Positions 36,256-45,886 of a DNA stretch of 64,000 bases are shown here, in pieces. The stretch spans positions 94,130-158,129 of the forward strand of contig PAUB01000049.1 of the NCBI GenBank assembly GCA_002713695.1, given 5' to 3'. Below the pieces are notes generated by a model. The model saw only the letters and a program-made list of their open reading frames with translations, was not told the DNA's origin and searched no databases. This DNA is from Opitutaceae bacterium. GTDB taxonomy: Bacteria; Verrucomicrobiota; Verrucomicrobiia; Opitutales; Opitutaceae. The translations under genes and the position numbers were made by a program. How positions within the stretch are numbered: position 1 is the stretch's first letter; every line of letters begins with the position of its first letter.

Positions 36256-36276
36256 CAAGCAGTTCGTTTGGTCAGT

Positions 36277-38823
36277 TTACTCCGAAGCCTTGCTGGAGCC
36301 GGTCCACTCGTATTTTGGTGCGACATCGGCGTGCGCTTCGACATGCTTGCGATCGCCCTTGTGCCACCAGAAGAACACTGGTGAAGCGATGAAGATCGAA
36401 GAGAACGTTCCGGTGACAATACCCACGATGAACGTGAACGAAAGCTCCTTGAGGACACCCGTGCCAAATAGATACAGCGAAAATGCCGCGAGCAAAGTCG
36501 TGATACTCGTCATCAACGAACGGGCAAACACGCGATGAATCGCGAGATTAACCACGTCGCGCAGACGGGTATTCGGGTTGATCTTCAATTCCTCACGAAT
36601 GCGATCAAACACCACGATGGTATCATTAATCGAGTAACCGGCGATACACAGGATAGCAGCGACCATGGGTGATGAGAACTGGTGTCCAACGATCACGAAC
36701 AGACCAATCGTCATGAGGATATCATGCACCGAGGCGACCACTGCACCAATGCCGAATCCGAACTCGAATCGAATCGCGACATAGAGCAAAACGATCACCA
36801 TCGAACAGGAGAGCGCGAGCAAGGCGTTCCACTGAATTTCCTCACCGATTGAAGGTCCGATCCGGTTCTCGCCTATCTTCTCCAATCCGGCTTCAGGATG
36901 GGCCGCTTGCAAGGCAGCCAAAGTAGCCGCCGCATTATCGTAAGCTGTTTCGATCCGAAGCGTGATACTATCGGTTCCCAACTCCTCGATGTAGGTCGAG
37001 TTGACTTCGCCCAGATCATTAGCCTCCGCGACGGTGCGAATTTCTGAAGCCTCGATCCGTTCCTGGAAAGCAAGCGTGATGGAATCACCACCAGCAAAAT
37101 CGATCCCGTAAATCTTATCTCCCTTCATGAACACTGTGCCTACTCCGAGGAACACGATCAGCCATGAAACAATAAATGCAGGACGGGCGTATTTAAGAAA
37201 ATCGATCTTCGGTGCCTTAATGAAGGACATCATCCGGAACTTCTTCACGATCCCCTTATCAACCAGTAAGTCAGTGACAAAGTGTCCTGTGATCAACACC
37301 GAGAACATCGTGGAAAACACACCGATCGCGAGTGTGACACCGAAGCCCTTGATCGGGCCTGTGCCCAAGCCGATCATCACCGCACAGATTGCAAGCTGCG
37401 TTAAGTGGGCATCGATAATCGTAGTAAAGGCTTTATCGTAACCAGCCGAGACCGAAGCTTTCAGGCCCTTGCCGAGCGCGAGCTCTTCGCGCATGCGTTC
37501 GAAAATCAGAATGTTCGCATCCACCGCCATCCCGACAGTCAGAATGATACCCGCCAGACCTGGCAACGTGAGGGTCGCGCCGATACTAGACATCACACCG
37601 AGGATCAGGAGGAGATTAACTCCGAGAGTGATTACAGCCACGATGCCACCCACCGTATAGTAAGTGATCATGAAGGCACCGACCAAGACCGTGCCAATCA
37701 CTGAAGCTCTTACGCCGCTTGAAATCGCATCCGCCGCCAGCGAAGGACCGACTTCGTATTGCTCCCGAATGATCAGGGGCAAATCCAAAGGATTATTCAG
37801 CACGTCGGATAGGTTCCGCGCTTCACGTTCACTGAAAGTGCCCGTAATCACCGCGCTATCGCTGTTAATCTCTTTAAGCACGGTTGGTGCAGAGTAAAGT
37901 TTACCATCTAACACCACGGCCATGCGACCAGGCTGACCCGTTTGCTGACCAGTCTCCGCAATCTCGCGGGTAATGTTCGCGAATCGTTCCGACCCTTGTG
38001 TGGTAAATTGGAGGATGACCTCCGGCTTGCCGTAAATGTCGGGACGGGCAAAGGAGTTTTCGATCGAATCACCTGACATCTCAGGGATGATTTTAACGAA
38101 GAGCTCTTCGACTACAGCGTCTCGGCGACTGTCATCTTCAAGGGTCAGAATTTCGTATCCAGGAGGCACCCCATTGAAAGAGCGCGGAGTTAACGTAGGA
38201 TGAACGATCCGAAAATCCAACCGGGCTGGTTTTTTTACATTCTCAACTACTTCTGGATTCTCTTTGGGATCCAATCCGGGGAGCTGAACTTCGATACGAT
38301 TGTCACCTACCGGGCGAATCACGGGTTCGTTCACGCCGAACGAATTCACGCGGTCACCGATGATCTCGATCGCTTTATCAAGCTTCTCACGACGCTCATA
38401 CTGGCTATCAACCTCGGCTGCACCTTCGTCAACTTCCAGCGTGATCGCGATACCACCACGCAAATCGAGTCCGAATTGCAACGGGCTCTTCGATTGGCTC
38501 AAAAGTTCTGTCAGCAGAATATTATTCCGCTTATCGATATTCGTGAGACTGGCCTCGAAGCGCATCTCGGGGAAATACGGTGCCAAGTCGATTTTCCGCT
38601 GTTTACTGATCTGCTTGAGGGCGATAAAAGCGCTGGTGACTTCACCAGAGGCATGCATCGCCGAAGCTTCATCCACTAAACTGGCAAACTTCGCCGTCTT
38701 CGCGGTCGCAGCCGATTTGGCGTAATCAGAGAATTCTTTGTTCTTGATGGGCAGAAGTGAGGAAACTGCCCATGCCGTGATGGTGATACTGAGCAGAAGT
38801 TTCCAGAGATTGCGTTTAAGCAT
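36277..38823 (-). CDS. secDF: protein translocase subunit SecDF (fused)
   Basis: SecD and SecF are fused in one 848-residue, 12-span protein that uses the proton gradient to pull preproteins across the membrane. SecD half: first span, large periplasmic domain (FGLDLRGGIAI, VQLPGLDPKENPEV), then six-span block with GMAVDANILIFERMREEL. SecF half starts with a new span, GIDFAGGDSITLAF, and has the matching SINDTIVVFDRIREEL. The P1-head and both GG motifs are intact. Fusion is common in Verrucomicrobiota, Bacteroidota and Firmicutes. It lies between yajC and recJ on one strand. Confidence 0.96.
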   Translation of the reverse strand: MLKRNLWKLLLSITITAWAVSSLLPIKNKEFSDYAKSAATAKTAKFASLVDEASAMHASGEVTSAFIALKQISKQRKIDLAPYFPEMRFEASLTNIDKRNNILLTELLSQSKSPLQFGLDLRGGIAITLEVDEGAAEVDSQYERREKLDKAIEIIGDRVNSFGVNEPVIRPVGDNRIEVQLPGLDPKENPEVVENVKKPARLDFRIVHPTLTPRSFNGVPPGYEILTLEDDSRRDAVVEELFVKIIPEMSGDSIENSFARPDIYGKPEVILQFTTQGSERFANITREIAETGQQTGQPGRMAVVLDGKLYSAPTVLKEINSDSAVITGTFSEREARNLSDVLNNPLDLPLIIREQYEVGPSLAADAISSGVRASVIGTVLVGAFMITYYTVGGIVAVITLGVNLLLILGVMSSIGATLTLPGLAGIILTVGMAVDANILIFERMREELALGKGLKASVSAGYDKAFTTIIDAHLTQLAICAVMIGLGTGPIKGFGVTLAIGVFSTMFSVLITGHFVTDLLVDKGIVKKFRMMSFIKAPKIDFLKYARPAFIVSWLIVFLGVGTVFMKGDKIYGIDFAGGDSITLAFQERIEASEIRTVAEANDLGEVNSTYIEELGTDSITLRIETAYDNAAATLAALQAAHPEAGLEKIGENRIGPSIGEEIQWNALLALSCSMVIVLLYVAIRFEFGFGIGAVVASVHDILMTIGLFVIVGHQFSSPMVAAILCIAGYSINDTIVVFDRIREELKINPNTRLRDVVNLAIHRVFARSLMTSITTLLAAFSLYLFGTGVLKELSFTFIVGIVTGTFSSIFIASPVFFWWHKGDRKHVEAHADVAPKYEWTGSSKASE

Positions 38824-38902
38824 GATATATTTGGTTTAAAGGGTATGTAACGTTCGTCGACCCAACGTCACGAAACTGCGGTCACCGGCCTGACATCGCC
38901 GA

Positions 38903-39250
38903 TTATTTTTTTACGGCATCGGTCTTGTTAAGCACCGTGCTGATGAAAGACTTACCGACTTCGATCTTGGTATTATCCGAGACCCGAAGCACAAAGCGAT
39001 CGTCCTTCACATTGGTGATTTGGCCGAAAATTCCACCATTGGTCACCACTTCGTCACCCGTTTTCAATTCGGTGAGCATCTTGTCGTGTGCTTTCTGTTT
39101 TTTGCGCTGTGGAGCGATCATCAGAAAATACATCGCCGCGAAGAGCAGGATGATTGGCATGAGGCCGCCAAAAAGAGATGGAGCGGCTGCAGCAGGGGCT
39201 GCTTGGGCGATAAAAAGAGGTGCGTCGGTCAATAGGGACATTTTCGGCAT
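38903..39250 (-). CDS. yajC: preprotein translocase subunit YajC
   Basis: YajC is a small inner-membrane partner of SecDF. The protein has an Ala/Pro-rich N-terminus, one membrane span with the family sequence MPIILLFAAMYFLMIAPQRKKQK, and a cytoplasmic domain with LKTGDEVVTNGGIFGQI. Length about 115 residues is typical. I chose ATG 39250; the ATG at 39241 (MSLLTDAPLF) is as plausible. It precedes secDF by 79 bases. Confidence 0.92.
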   Translation of the reverse strand: MPKMSLLTDAPLFIAQAAPAAAAPSLFGGLMPIILLFAAMYFLMIAPQRKKQKAHDKMLTELKTGDEVVTNGGIFGQITNVKDDRFVLRVSDNTKIEVGKSFISTVLNKTDAVKK

Positions 39251-39342
39251 TGCGTGTTGATGTGTTTGAAAAAAGAAAACAGGCATCTAACTGATCCCCC
39301 TCTGGTAAAAGCAAGCTATTACTCCCGACCAACCCACCCGAT

Positions 39343-41292
39343 TTGAAACGTAAATCCTCAACATCATGGTCCGCCGCCAAATCCAAAGAACTCTATGGGT
39401 TCAAACATTGGGGCGCAGACCACTTTTCCGTGGATGCCGAAGGCTTTGCAACCGTGCACCCTCTCGGCGACAGTAAACACATCCGAATTCTGGATGTGGT
39501 GGAGGAAGCCGCGGAAATGGGGCATCGCGCGCCAATCGTGATTCGCTTTCAGGATTTACTCCGCCATCGCGTCTCCCAAATCAACGAGGTCTTCAACCAA
39601 GCCATCGTGGAGGAAGACTATGCGGGATCCTATCGCGGGGTTTTTCCGATCAAGGTGAATCAGCTGCGTGAAGTCGTCGATGAGATCGTCGATGCCGGTA
39701 AAGAGTTCAATTACGGTCTCGAAGCCGGTTCCAAACCCGAACTGATGATCGCACTCGCGATGCATGAAGGCAACGAACGCCTCCTCATCTGCAACGGCTA
39801 CAAGGATCACGATTACATCCGTCTGGCTCTGATCGGCCGCAAGCTTGGCAAACAGATCATCATCGTAGTCGAGCAGCTCTCCGAACTCGAAGACATCATC
39901 CGTCTCTCCGCCGAGCTCGATGTGAAACCCCTAATCGGCTTTCGCGCGAAACTCCAAACCCGCGGCGAAGGCAAATGGGCGAAGTCCAGTGGTGATGACG
40001 CAAAATTTGGCCTCAACACTGCTGAGATCCTCATCGCCTGTGAAAAACTCCGCCGCGCCGATCTCGAGGACTGTCTGCGGCTCGTCCATTTTCACATCGG
40101 CTCTCAAGTCCCGAATATCATCACGATCAAGAATGCGGTAATCGAGGCCACCCGCTTTTATTGCCAGCTCGCCAAGATGGGCTTCCCCATCGGATTGCTC
40201 GATGTCGGCGGCGGTCTCGGCATCGATTACGACGGCTCACGTTCCAATTACGAATCCTCCATGAATTACACCATGGCTGAATATGCGCGTGACGTTGTCT
40301 CCAGCATTCGCGAAATCTGCAATGCCTCTGGTGTGGCCGCGCCCGACATCGTGAGCGAGTCAGGGCGCGCCGTGGTCGCGCCTCACTCCATGCTCGTAGT
40401 CGAGGTGTTCGAACGAATCAACAAGCGCGAATCGCTCGGCAAGCACCACCATCCCAAGACCAAGCACAAGATCGTTTCCGACATGGAAGAGATGCTGCGC
40501 AACCAAGCTAAGCTCGGCCGCCTCGAATGCTTTCACGATGCGTTGCAGAAAAAAGAAGAGGCCTTCTCGCTCTTTAATCTCGGCTACCTCGATCTCGAAA
40601 ATCGCGCTTCCGCGGAACAACTCTTCTGGCAAATCTGTGAGCGTATTGCGAGCACGATCAAGAAAATGGGCTACGTGCCGGAAGAATTACATGAGCTCCA
40701 AAAGATGCTCGCTGATCAATACGTCTGTAATTTTTCGGTCTTCCAGTCGCTCCTCGATCACTGGGCCCTCAAACAACTCTTCCCGATCGCTCCGATTCAT
40801 CGCCTCAATGAAGAGCCTACGATCAATGCCACCCTCGTGGACATCACCTGCGATTCCGACGGCAAGATTAACAGCTTCATCGACGTCGAAGATGTGCAGG
40901 ACTACCTGCAACTCCATCCGCTCAACAACAAGCCCTACTACCTCGGCATTTTCCTGACCGGGGCCTATCAGGATATCATGGGCGACCTCCACAATCTCTT
41001 CGGTCGCGTCAACGAAGCTCACGTTTTTCTCGAAGACGATGAGCCCAACGGTTTCTACATCGAAGAAACGCTCAACGGCAGCCGCATCGCCGATGTGATC
41101 GAAGGCGTGCAATACAGCCAGAGTGATCTTTGTCGTAAGATGAAAAAGCAGATCGATGCAGCGACTCGCAAAGACATGATCAAGCCACGTGAAGGCGTTC
41201 GGTTACTCGATCTCTACGAGAAGCAGATGTTGCAGAAGACTTATTTGAGCATCGAACGCGGGCCGGCTCGACGCAAAAAGTCACGGAAGTAA
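39343..41292 (+). CDS. speA: biosynthetic arginine decarboxylase
   Basis: SpeA decarboxylates arginine to agmatine, the first step of the route to putrescine that AguA and AguB (58.8-60.8 kb) complete. The 649-residue protein is the fold-type III PLP enzyme: the PLP lysine lies in GVFPIKVNQLREVV, the glycine-rich VGGGLGIDYDGS binds phosphate, HFHIGSQVPN and DIVSESGRAVVA are family motifs. The start is TTG at 39343 because no ATG occurs in-frame before the conserved KELYGFKHWGADHF. It is divergent from yajC, 92 bases apart. Confidence 0.94.
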   Translation: MKRKSSTSWSAAKSKELYGFKHWGADHFSVDAEGFATVHPLGDSKHIRILDVVEEAAEMGHRAPIVIRFQDLLRHRVSQINEVFNQAIVEEDYAGSYRGVFPIKVNQLREVVDEIVDAGKEFNYGLEAGSKPELMIALAMHEGNERLLICNGYKDHDYIRLALIGRKLGKQIIIVVEQLSELEDIIRLSAELDVKPLIGFRAKLQTRGEGKWAKSSGDDAKFGLNTAEILIACEKLRRADLEDCLRLVHFHIGSQVPNIITIKNAVIEATRFYCQLAKMGFPIGLLDVGGGLGIDYDGSRSNYESSMNYTMAEYARDVVSSIREICNASGVAAPDIVSESGRAVVAPHSMLVVEVFERINKRESLGKHHHPKTKHKIVSDMEEMLRNQAKLGRLECFHDALQKKEEAFSLFNLGYLDLENRASAEQLFWQICERIASTIKKMGYVPEELHELQKMLADQYVCNFSVFQSLLDHWALKQLFPIAPIHRLNEEPTINATLVDITCDSDGKINSFIDVEDVQDYLQLHPLNNKPYYLGIFLTGAYQDIMGDLHNLFGRVNEAHVFLEDDEPNGFYIEETLNGSRIADVIEGVQYSQSDLCRKMKKQIDAATRKDMIKPREGVRLLDLYEKQMLQKTYLSIERGPARRKKSRK

Positions 41293-41308
41293 ACGTCCTG
41301 CGGCCGAT

Positions 41309-42853
41309 TCAAATCCCAGTCGGAACCATTTTCCAACCGGAATGAATGTTACAAACTGAGGGACCGGTTTCGGGCTTTTCATAGGCGCCCAAGTATAAGC
41401 CTTCTTCATCGCTACCATACCACGGCAGTTCTGTGCCGAGGCCGTCAGGATAAATGTGCACCGCTAAAGTGTCTGGCATGCGATACCTATGTAGCCCGGC
41501 GTAACTTTTCTCTGAGTAAAGCTCGACCTTGTTCATCGCATTCTCCTGCAAATATTGAACCGGCAAATCAAACGAGAGCAGGCCGGCGTGTTGCGTGAGC
41601 GCTTTCTTTTCCAAGGAAAGAGTCCGGCCATTTAACTGGAGAATCCAACCTCCCCGACTCGCGTTGAATTCGGTGCCAATGGAATCCGAAATGTGCAGAT
41701 CCGCTCGGGCCGATTTCACCGGATTGATTCCATCATCGAGATCACCGACATGGAAACTTTTGCGAATACCCAAGCGACGATCGACGCGCACCACAGAATC
41801 TAACCAGCCCTGTCTTGGGGTCAGCGACAGTTCAGCTTCTCGTCCTGATCGGGATAAAAGCAGAGGCTCATCCCATTCAGGATAGATCGCCCTAATATTA
41901 TCAGGACAAGGCAAGGCAAAGAGCCCCACTCCAGCTTCCTTTGGAGGAAGTGAAGGACTGAGCCCCATGCGTCCATGGTTAAAACGCCAATCCCTCGTGC
42001 CCAAATTAATATACGGCTCGAAATACGGTTGCTCCTCAGAATAGCGCGTCGCGTGTGCAGCCTGCAATGGAGTGCCATCTGCGCACGCACCCATGCCTGT
42101 CAGCATTTGGATATAGTTGTGATGAAAAATCGCCTCGGCTTTGCGGTTTGGGGTCGGAGCTAAATCTACCAGTTGGCCATCAGTCAGATTATCAACGAAC
42201 AACCACTTGTCTCCGTTCCACACTTCCGACATCGAGTGAATCGCATTGTTCAGCGTGCGCGCGGGGAAACCTGCCACCATACAAAGCGCGACAAACAAAT
42301 TGGCCGCGCCCGTGCAATAACTGGAATGAAGCAGCGTATCCACAGGATGCCGACTCGGATGCACCTCCCCTTTATGTTCATTTTGCAGATCCACTAATGT
42401 CTGAATCCGATCCATCGCCGGACTTTCGCTTGTCAGGCCAGCATCACGATAGGCTTTATCTACTGCGTCACTGATTACATCCCAATCTCGTTGGTGTGCC
42501 GTCTTCCCATCATTGGCATCGTAAATTTGACTTTCGCGTAACGCCTCCTTGGGCCATTTATAGGCAAAAATATCAGCCATCGGATCACCTCCGGTCCCCG
42601 GAGGCACCGCGGCACCGGATACATGGACGCCAGATGGATCCACATCCATCCCCACGGATTCCCGCGTGATCATACCTTCCCAGTTAAAATCTACATCAGG
42701 CCGCACATGCCGATTCACAAAATAGGACCGTCCAAATTCTCCCTCAGATCGGCCATCCGGTCGGTCGTGAGTCAAAATGATCTCCCAATGAGGCGCCCAG
42801 TCTAAAGAGCCAAAACACTCTCCAGCCCATTTCTGATAGTTGTGATAATTCAC
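41309..42853 (-). CDS. transglutaminase-like (papain-fold) domain protein
   Basis: The 514-residue protein carries a transglutaminase-core motif set: cysteine in HSSYCTGAANLFVAL (about residue 183), histidine in NNAIHSMSEVW, aspartate in WLFVDN. About 200 residues of beta-rich sequence follow, with no recognised domain. No signal peptide or membrane segment is visible, so it may be cytoplasmic, or its N-terminus lies further upstream. The start is a GTG, reading straight into YHNYQKWAGECFG. Such proteins are often proteases rather than cross-linkers. Convergent with speA (16 bases). I do not recognise an exact family. Confidence 0.75.
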   Translation of the reverse strand: MNYHNYQKWAGECFGSLDWAPHWEIILTHDRPDGRSEGEFGRSYFVNRHVRPDVDFNWEGMITRESVGMDVDPSGVHVSGAAVPPGTGGDPMADIFAYKWPKEALRESQIYDANDGKTAHQRDWDVISDAVDKAYRDAGLTSESPAMDRIQTLVDLQNEHKGEVHPSRHPVDTLLHSSYCTGAANLFVALCMVAGFPARTLNNAIHSMSEVWNGDKWLFVDNLTDGQLVDLAPTPNRKAEAIFHHNYIQMLTGMGACADGTPLQAAHATRYSEEQPYFEPYINLGTRDWRFNHGRMGLSPSLPPKEAGVGLFALPCPDNIRAIYPEWDEPLLLSRSGREAELSLTPRQGWLDSVVRVDRRLGIRKSFHVGDLDDGINPVKSARADLHISDSIGTEFNASRGGWILQLNGRTLSLEKKALTQHAGLLSFDLPVQYLQENAMNKVELYSEKSYAGLHRYRMPDTLAVHIYPDGLGTELPWYGSDEEGLYLGAYEKPETGPSVCNIHSGWKMVPTGI

Positions 42854-42897
42854 TCCACTGGCTTAAGCTCGCTCGCAATGATGTGAACTAAAATCAT

Positions 42898-45459
42898 CTA
42901 GTTCCGCTCCGCGACCGGCGGCCAGTTATGCTTGGGATAGCGCCCCGCCAACTGCGCTCGCACCTCTCGATACGCTCCGCTCCAAAATCCATCGAGGCTA
43001 TCCGTGATCTGAACCGGACGCTGATTCGGCGCCAGCAGCTCCCAACGAACTGGGAGCTTACCGATCCCCAACGTGAAGGCATCCGTCAAACCAATCACAT
43101 CCTGCACGCGAGCCGACAAAATCGGATTACCTGTTTCACCATACGTGATTCGCACCCGACGCCCACAAGGCAGGTCCACCCGCTCCGGCAAATAATCATC
43201 CATCACCGCGAGTTGCTCCGGCCGTAACCATTCCTCCAAGACCGGCATTACTGGTTTTTTCTTCAGCGCTTTGACCGACATTTCTCCATAACAAATCTGC
43301 TCGATCAGCGTGGCCCGATCCTCGGGTTTGATCGGAGTAACTTCCAATTCCGGAAACCATTCCGCTAAACGATTCAACCGTGTGATCCAGCGCTCTACCT
43401 TCTCATCCCATTCCACCAATTTGATTCGTCCAGCCAACACTTCTTTCGACAACAAAGCCACCGCTTCATCCGCTGTGGGTTCGTCGTGAGCGACTTTCGA
43501 TTCGATGACCAAATCGCGGAATCGCCGCTCATTCCGCGTCACCAAGCGCTTCGCCGATTCATCGTAAACCACCCCACGTACGGTTTGATAATCTTCCGGA
43601 AACATTTCCTCCAGCCAGGACTCTTCAATTGCCGTCGCGAGGTTGAGCAACGTGTTCACCTCGCCGCCACGACCACCTACTTCTGTGATTTCTGCAGCGA
43701 CCAGCAGAGGTGATTTCTGAATCGCACTTTCACGAGCGAGCATCCCCCGACGCTCATGCACGAGAGCACACCGCAACGTGCCTCCATCGAGCCGCTTCGC
43801 TACCTGATCAGAAAACCCCGCGAGCACGCATTTGCGCACTGCCTCTTCATCAACGCCACGATCTCCGATATGAAGCCCCTCCTTCTCCGCTATCTTTAGA
43901 AATTGCTGAAACAGCGGCCCCACTTGCCGCGCGCCTTGCGCATGAATTCCCAACGAACGACAGGCCTCAATTCGGTAGCTCAATTTATCCGCATGCTGCC
44001 ATGCGCGCAATAGCAGTAAAAAATCGCTTTCGCTTTCTTCGCCAAACGCGTCCTCGCGTGCCTGCTCCACTTGTTTGGACGCCCCACGGAGTAGAAAATT
44101 TCGCCCCTGCGTGAGGGCCGCCATCAACGCGACCGGCCGCACACAATCACGCTCTTGCGCTTCAAGTAACATGCGCGCGTATCGCGGGTGAAGCGGAAAG
44201 CGTAACATCCGGCGTCCCGCCTCTGTAATCACGCGATTGGGTCCGTGCAGCGCACTCAAATCCGTCAGCAAAATTTCCGCTCGTTCCAGAGCGTGCGCAT
44301 CCGGTTTTTCGATCCACGGAAACCCCGCGACATCGTCGATCCCACTCGCCTTCAGCGTGAGCACGACTTCAGCGAGATCGAGACGCTTCACTTCCGGCAA
44401 TTCCTGCAAGGCGCGCTGGGCATGTTCGCGCTCCGTCCAGAGTCTCACGCAAATCCCGGGAGCGGTTCGTCCCGCGCGACCTGCTCGCTGATCCGTGCTG
44501 GCGATGGAGATCTTTTCCACCAGCAATGTATTGATCCCGCGATTAGCATCGAATCGAGCGACGCGAGCTAATCCGCCATCGATCACCACGGTCACTCCGA
44601 CAATCGTGAGCGAAGTTTCCGCCACATTGGTGGAGACGATGATCTTGCGATTCTCGCTTTGTGAAACCGCGCGATCCTGCTGCTCCGGCGGCAATTCACC
44701 GTGCAGCGGCAAACACTGAAACTCACGCAACCCACTCTGATGCTGAATCGCTTCTACTGTGCGGCTAATCTCATAGGCCCCGGACATGAAAACCAGCATG
44801 TCGCCATCCGTATTCCGTGCGACGCGAGCACACTCCCGAGCCGCCACATCCCAGACGGGATCCGAATCAAAATTCACTGCTTTCGGCAAATACTCAATCT
44901 CGACCGGATAAGTGCGCCCCTCCGATGTGAGCACATCGCAAGGCGCGAGATAGTTTTTCAGCACCTCCGTATCCAGCGTCGCCGACATCACGACGATCTT
45001 CAGATCCGGTCGCGTGCTTTGCTGGATCTGCAGGGCTCGCGCGAGGGTGATATCGCCATACAAATGACGCTCGTGAAACTCATCGAAGATCAGGGTGCTG
45101 ATTCCGCACAAACTCGCGTCGTCCGACATCTGCCGCAAAAGCACGCCTTCGGTCACGAAACGGATCTTAGTCTGTTCCGAAACCCGTGATTCGAGCCTGA
45201 TTTGATAACCGACGACATCGCCGAGTTTCGTCCCCATCTCCTCCGCCACGCGTTTCGCGAGCATGCGCGTCGCTAGCCGTCTCGGTTGCAATACCACCGC
45301 CTGCCCCTCGTCGAGGAACCCATGTTCCGACAGCATCTGAGGTAGTTGCGTGGACTTACCTGATCCCGTCGGAGCCTGGATCACCAACCGCCCCTGTTTA
45401 CGCAGAGAAGCCACGATGGTCTCTTCCAACTCATAGATCGACAATTCTCGGGACGGCAT
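42898..45459 (-). CDS. hrpB: ATP-dependent RNA helicase HrpB
   Basis: HrpB is a DEAH-box-type helicase of bacteria with an HrpB-specific C-terminal domain. Motifs: Walker A APTGSGKSTQLPQ, Walker B variant FDEFHERHL, SATLD, STNVAETSLTI and QRAGRAGRTAPG. The C-terminal half has the HrpB domain with LPCGRRVRITYGETGNPIL and the final DGFWSGAYREVRAQLAGRYPKHNWP signature. About 853 residues from the ATG at 45459 (MPSRELSIYEL), close to family length; a TTG at 45522 would add 21 residues. Its cellular role is poorly defined. Confidence 0.93.
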   Translation of the reverse strand: MPSRELSIYELEETIVASLRKQGRLVIQAPTGSGKSTQLPQMLSEHGFLDEGQAVVLQPRRLATRMLAKRVAEEMGTKLGDVVGYQIRLESRVSEQTKIRFVTEGVLLRQMSDDASLCGISTLIFDEFHERHLYGDITLARALQIQQSTRPDLKIVVMSATLDTEVLKNYLAPCDVLTSEGRTYPVEIEYLPKAVNFDSDPVWDVAARECARVARNTDGDMLVFMSGAYEISRTVEAIQHQSGLREFQCLPLHGELPPEQQDRAVSQSENRKIIVSTNVAETSLTIVGVTVVIDGGLARVARFDANRGINTLLVEKISIASTDQRAGRAGRTAPGICVRLWTEREHAQRALQELPEVKRLDLAEVVLTLKASGIDDVAGFPWIEKPDAHALERAEILLTDLSALHGPNRVITEAGRRMLRFPLHPRYARMLLEAQERDCVRPVALMAALTQGRNFLLRGASKQVEQAREDAFGEESESDFLLLLRAWQHADKLSYRIEACRSLGIHAQGARQVGPLFQQFLKIAEKEGLHIGDRGVDEEAVRKCVLAGFSDQVAKRLDGGTLRCALVHERRGMLARESAIQKSPLLVAAEITEVGGRGGEVNTLLNLATAIEESWLEEMFPEDYQTVRGVVYDESAKRLVTRNERRFRDLVIESKVAHDEPTADEAVALLSKEVLAGRIKLVEWDEKVERWITRLNRLAEWFPELEVTPIKPEDRATLIEQICYGEMSVKALKKKPVMPVLEEWLRPEQLAVMDDYLPERVDLPCGRRVRITYGETGNPILSARVQDVIGLTDAFTLGIGKLPVRWELLAPNQRPVQITDSLDGFWSGAYREVRAQLAGRYPKHNWPPVAERN

Positions 45460-45543
45460 GGGCAAGGAGACGTTTAGGAGCGACCCTTGGGAAGCTGCAA
45501 TTCTTTCTCGGAATAAACTCAATCTAAGTAACTCTTAATCAAG

Positions 45544-45791
45544 ATGCTTAGTTTTGACGCCTCATTAAATGCGAAAGGACTCGAACTCCGTCGTGAGAAG
45601 CCCCATATCCTCCAGATTAACGGGGCAAGTTGTGCAACCTTACCTGTTCGCATTGCCACGTAAATGCCGGCCCTGCCCGCAAGGAGATCATCACCCACGA
45701 GACGATTGATCGCGTGATCGAGTGGCTCGAAAGCACCGAGATCCGACTACAGATTCTTCGGACATCCCACACTAGCCAGTCCTTATCATAG
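45544..45791 (+). pseudogene. 5' relic of an ArsS-like radical SAM gene
   Basis: ATG 45544 opens M-L-S-F-D-A-S-L-N-A-K-G-L-E-L-R-R-E-K-P and HILQIN. One base is then missing, and the reading continues in a shifted frame as GKLCNLTCSHCHVNAGPARK, EIITHETIDRVIEWLESTEI, until a TAG at 45789-45791. The segment CNLTCSHC is a CX3CX2C radical-SAM cluster motif, and the join LQIN-GKLCN...HCHVNAGP matches the N-terminus of arsenosugar-type radical SAM proteins (ArsS) as I remember them. Full-length members have over 300 residues, so the 3' three quarters are missing. It fills the otherwise empty gap between hrpB and typA. Confidence 0.7.
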
Positions 45792-45886
45792 CGGGGCGCA
45801 AGACCGTTTCGCCGCCTTCGGCCTTGCATTCCCCGTAGCCGCTCGGCACGTTTTTCCTTTTCACAAGTAACTAACGCGTCCGCGCC

